Below, piece after piece: positions 62,034 to 64,000 of a DNA stretch of 64,000 nt. The position numbers were made by a program, and so were the translations under genes. Source of the stretch: an uncultured Flavobacteriales bacterium (GTDB lineage: Bacteria; Bacteroidota; Bacteroidia; Flavobacteriales_G; Salibacteraceae); contig CALCCE010000096.1 in NCBI GenBank assembly GCA_937899835.1, positions 1-64,000 on the forward strand, written 5' to 3'. Position 1 is the stretch's first letter. Each line of letters starts with the position of its first letter. Below the pieces are notes generated by a model that was not told the origin of the DNA, made no database searches, and saw only the letters and a program-made list of their open reading frames with translations.

Positions 62034-63122
62034 ATGATTGGAAAGCGCGGTAGGAATTGTTTGAGTTTTGTGCTGGTAGTAGGCGGGATTTTGATGGGAT
62101 GTGCGAAAAGCGACCCCTTCATAGAAGTGCCTATTTCAGAAAGCTCGGGACCACAACCTTACTTTTTGAAGGTACCCGATCATTTTCCCGAACCCTTGAT
62201 TCCCGATGATAAACCGATGACGGTACAAGGCGTGGAATTGGGTAGAAAGTTATTTTATGATCCGATTCTTTCGGGCGATTTTACGCAAAGTTGTGCCAGT
62301 TGCCACAACCAGAAGTTTGCTTTTACCGACAATGAATTACGTGTCAGTGTTGGAATTGATGGTATCGAAGGCGATCGTAATTCCATGGCCATCATCAACC
62401 TGGCTTGGGGGGCTCGGTTTCTTTGGGACGGCCGTTCGGCTACGTTGGAAGAGCAGGCTCTGGAACCCGTTCCCAATCCAATTGAAATGCATTTGGAGTG
62501 GACCGAAGCGGTGGAAAGGCTTAAAAATGATGCCGATTATCCCGATTTGTTTGACGGAGCGTTTCCCGGACAGTCGATCACTCGTACATTGGCAGCCAAC
62601 GCCATGGCGCAATTCATGCGCTCCATCGTGTCGGGTAATTCACGATACGATGCTTACGTGAAACGGGAAGGCTGGGCACGGTTTACTCCGGATGAAATTT
62701 TGGGGGAACAAATTTTTAACAGCGAGGTGGGCGATTGTTTCCATTGCCACGGTAGTATCTTGCTCACCGACAACGAGTTTCACAACAATGGGCTCGATTC
62801 CAATGTAACGAATACGGGCGTTGGAGAATTTTTTAGCACGCCAAGTCAATACGGTTGGTTTAAAACACCCACCTTGCGCAATGTGGAACTAACGGCACCT
62901 TACATGCACGATGGCCGTTTTAAAACACTGGAAGAAGTGGTAGAGCACTACAGTACCGGTGTGAAATGGTCTGACACTATCGATCCGTTGATGAAACAAG
63001 CGACCCAAGGTGGTTTGCAACTCGAAGAGGACCAAAAACGGCAACTGGTGGCTTTCCTAAAGACCTTGACCGACGAAGACTTTATCAACAATCCGGCTTA
63101 CTCCGATCCGAATTCAAAATAG
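62034..63122 (+). CDS. Di-heme cytochrome c peroxidase, copy 2
   Basis: 362 residues, highly similar to copy 1 along its length. Lipobox VGGILMGC; heme sites CASCH (Cys 87, Cys 90, His 91) and CFHCH (Cys 235, Cys 238, His 239). Differences cluster in the segment just after the second heme: copy 1 has KGVGGVTGEPNQMGLFKTP, copy 2 NTGVGEFFSTPSQYGWFKTP, and near SATLEEQ versus SPTLESQ. This loop lies close to the C-terminal heme in the family and could alter substrate or partner. The upstream 164 bp hold the copy 1 terminator but no exact TAnnTTTG box. Confidence 0.93.
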   Translation: MIGKRGRNCLSFVLVVGGILMGCAKSDPFIEVPISESSGPQPYFLKVPDHFPEPLIPDDKPMTVQGVELGRKLFYDPILSGDFTQSCASCHNQKFAFTDNELRVSVGIDGIEGDRNSMAIINLAWGARFLWDGRSATLEEQALEPVPNPIEMHLEWTEAVERLKNDADYPDLFDGAFPGQSITRTLAANAMAQFMRSIVSGNSRYDAYVKREGWARFTPDEILGEQIFNSEVGDCFHCHGSILLTDNEFHNNGLDSNVTNTGVGEFFSTPSQYGWFKTPTLRNVELTAPYMHDGRFKTLEEVVEHYSTGVKWSDTIDPLMKQATQGGLQLEEDQKRQLVAFLKTLTDEDFINNPAYSDPNSK

Positions 63123-63143
63123 TTTTCGAGCATTTAATGCATT

Positions 63144-63182
63144 AAAAAGGGGCTGACTTCAACTGAAGTGCAACCCCTTTTT
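63144..63182. terminator. Bidirectional terminator between convergent genes
   Basis: AAAAAGGGG (63144-63152) pairs with CCCCTTTTT (63174-63182), with an inner ACTTCA / TGAAGT stem; A and T tracts serve the peroxidase gene on plus and the oligopeptidase gene on minus. Confidence 0.85.
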
Positions 63183-63203
63183 ACTTTCTAACGCGTAACT
63201 CTT

Positions 63204-64000
63204 TTAGCTTTTCTCGGGGGCCTTTCCGGCCATCTCCATACCAAGGTGGTGAAAGGTGAACGCCCACATGTCAGCCAGCTCGGCAATGGTCATGGAAACT
63301 GGTTTCCCTGCTCCGTGACCACCGGATTTTTCAATACGGATAAGGGTTGGCTCGTTTCCTTTTTGAGCTTCCTGCAAGGTGGCGATAAACTTAAAGCTGT
63401 GGGCCGGCACAACCCGGTCGTCGTGATCGCCGGTGATGACCAAGGTGGCGGGATATTCTTTGGCTTCCAGGTTGTGCAAGGGAGAATACCCCATGAGGTA
63501 GTTGAATTGCTCCTGGCTTTCTTCACTGGTGCCGTAATCACCGGCCCAGGCCCAACCAATGGTAAATTTGTGGTAGCGGAGCATGTCTAAAACTCCTACT
63601 TGTGGCAATGCCACCTGAAACAGGTCTGGGCGTTGGGTCATCACCGCTCCTACGAGCAATCCACCGTTGGAACGTCCGTGCACCGCCAGTTTTTCTGAGG
63701 AGGTATACTTTTCCTGAATGAGGTATTCGGCAGCGGCAATGCAATCGTCAAACACGTTTTGCTTGTTCATCTTAGTGCCTACCATGTGCCAATCTTCACC
63801 GTATTCGCCACCGCCACGCAGGTTGGCCACCGCATATACGCCACCGTTTTCTAAGAACACAACCTGGCGCGGGCTAAAGGACGGCTTGATGCTAATATTA
63901 AAACCCCCATATCCATAAAGGAACGTTGGATTTTTGCCATCCATTTGTAAGCCTTTTTTGTGGGTGATGGTCATCGGTATTTTGGTGCCGTCCTTCGAAG
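63204..64000 (-). CDS. Prolyl oligopeptidase (S9A), C-terminal part; 5' end outside the window
   Basis: The frame is open to the window edge ([15 protein letters not shown]...), so the ATG at 63974 is internal. About 265 C-terminal residues are present. The S9A catalytic domain shows [29 protein letters not shown], the nucleophile in [13 protein letters not shown], Asp in [18 protein letters not shown] and His in [10 protein letters not shown]. Prolyl oligopeptidases cleave short peptides after Pro in the cytoplasm or periplasm. The missing N-terminal ~440 residues should hold the seven-bladed propeller; localisation cannot be judged. Confidence 0.93.
   Translation of the reverse strand, partial: SKDGTKIPMTITHKKGLQMDGKNPTFLYGYGGFNISIKPSFSPRQVVFLENGGVYAVANLRGGGEYGEDWHMVGTKMNKQNVFDDCIAAAEYLIQEKYTSSEKLAVHGRSNGGLLVGAVMTQRPDLFQVALPQVGVLDMLRYHKFTIGWAWAGDYGTSEESQEQFNYLMGYSPLHNLEAKEYPATLVITGDHDDRVVPAHSFKFIATLQEAQKGNEPTLIRIEKSGGHGAGKPVSMTIAELADMWAFTFHHLGMEMAGKAPEKS

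Noticed and set aside
1-64000. CRISPR arrays, tRNA/rRNA genes, insertion sequences, prophage
   Set aside because: No direct-repeat/spacer pattern, cloverleaf, transposase or integrase sequence was recognised on either strand.

Overview
The window is chromosomal DNA of a Bacteroidota bacterium, probably an environmental member of the Flavobacteriales/Saprospirales side of the phylum. Three things point there. Many secreted proteins end in type IX secretion (T9SS) sorting domains: one type B 'gliding motility-associated' end and several type A 'PNP...G.Y.V.V' ends. Promoters carry the Bacteroidota -7 box TAnnTTTG with almost no Shine-Dalgarno signals. Several families are typical of the phylum: DUF4836-like, DUF2807/head-GIN, IcmF, MqnE and an AddAB-like pair. 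No rRNA, tRNA, CRISPR array, insertion sequence or prophage was seen. Genes are dense and on both strands.

Layout. 1-10.5 kb (minus): secreted beta-propeller proteins (a partial WDG-repeat protein, an SBBP-repeat T9SS protein, two tandem BNR/sortilin-like T9SS proteins of which the second has an in-frame stop), a YdcF-like protein and a lipoprotein. 10.9-15.1 kb (plus): a giant SBBP plus Ig/PKD-like adhesin with a type B T9SS end. 15.2-23.1 kb (plus): icmF, a STAS/SEC14-like protein, a 25-residue-repeat protein, an AIM24 protein, a GAF membrane sensor and a coiled-coil lipoprotein. 23.1-31.4 kb: serine hydrolase, glycosyltransferase, head-GIN lipoprotein, a two-gene lipoprotein/DUF4836-like operon, small conserved proteins. 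31.7-35.7 kb: a TetR/alpha-beta-hydrolase pair sharing a palindromic operator, an MFS transporter, then a 37-residue cysteine-rich micro-ORF, a strong hairpin, a SigZ-like sigma factor and an XRE regulator. 36-43.6 kb: envelope lipoproteins, esterase, AI-2E-type permease, acetyltransferase, Rrf2 regulator, DUF4153/4173 membrane protein, two tandem paralogous lipoproteins. 43.7-47.5 kb: mqnE (futalosine menaquinone pathway), an M43-type T9SS metalloprotease divergent from an orphan OmpR-type response regulator, then a gene-free 450 bp stretch with two terminators around a candidate structured small RNA. 47.5-57.4 kb: an AddAB-like nuclease/helicase pair separated by a TPR protein, a cREC pseudogene, a multi-pass membrane protein, ElaA-like acetyltransferase and a truncated SRPBCC protein. 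57.5-64 kb: subtilisin-like T9SS protease, a small Cys protein, a beta-barrel, two tandem di-heme cytochrome c peroxidases, and a partial prolyl oligopeptidase.

The features most worth a second look are: (i) the cysteine-rich micro-ORF / hairpin / SigZ-like locus at 34.5-35.3 kb; (ii) at least eight start codons placed only 4-6 nt after an exact TAnnTTTG box, implying frequent leaderless transcription; (iii) in-frame nonsense codons without length change in three otherwise intact genes; (iv) a long-stem RNA at 47313-47410 that may be a 6S-Flavo-type RNA; (v) tandem peroxidases that differ mainly in one loop. All functional names come from motif recognition alone; no database search was possible.
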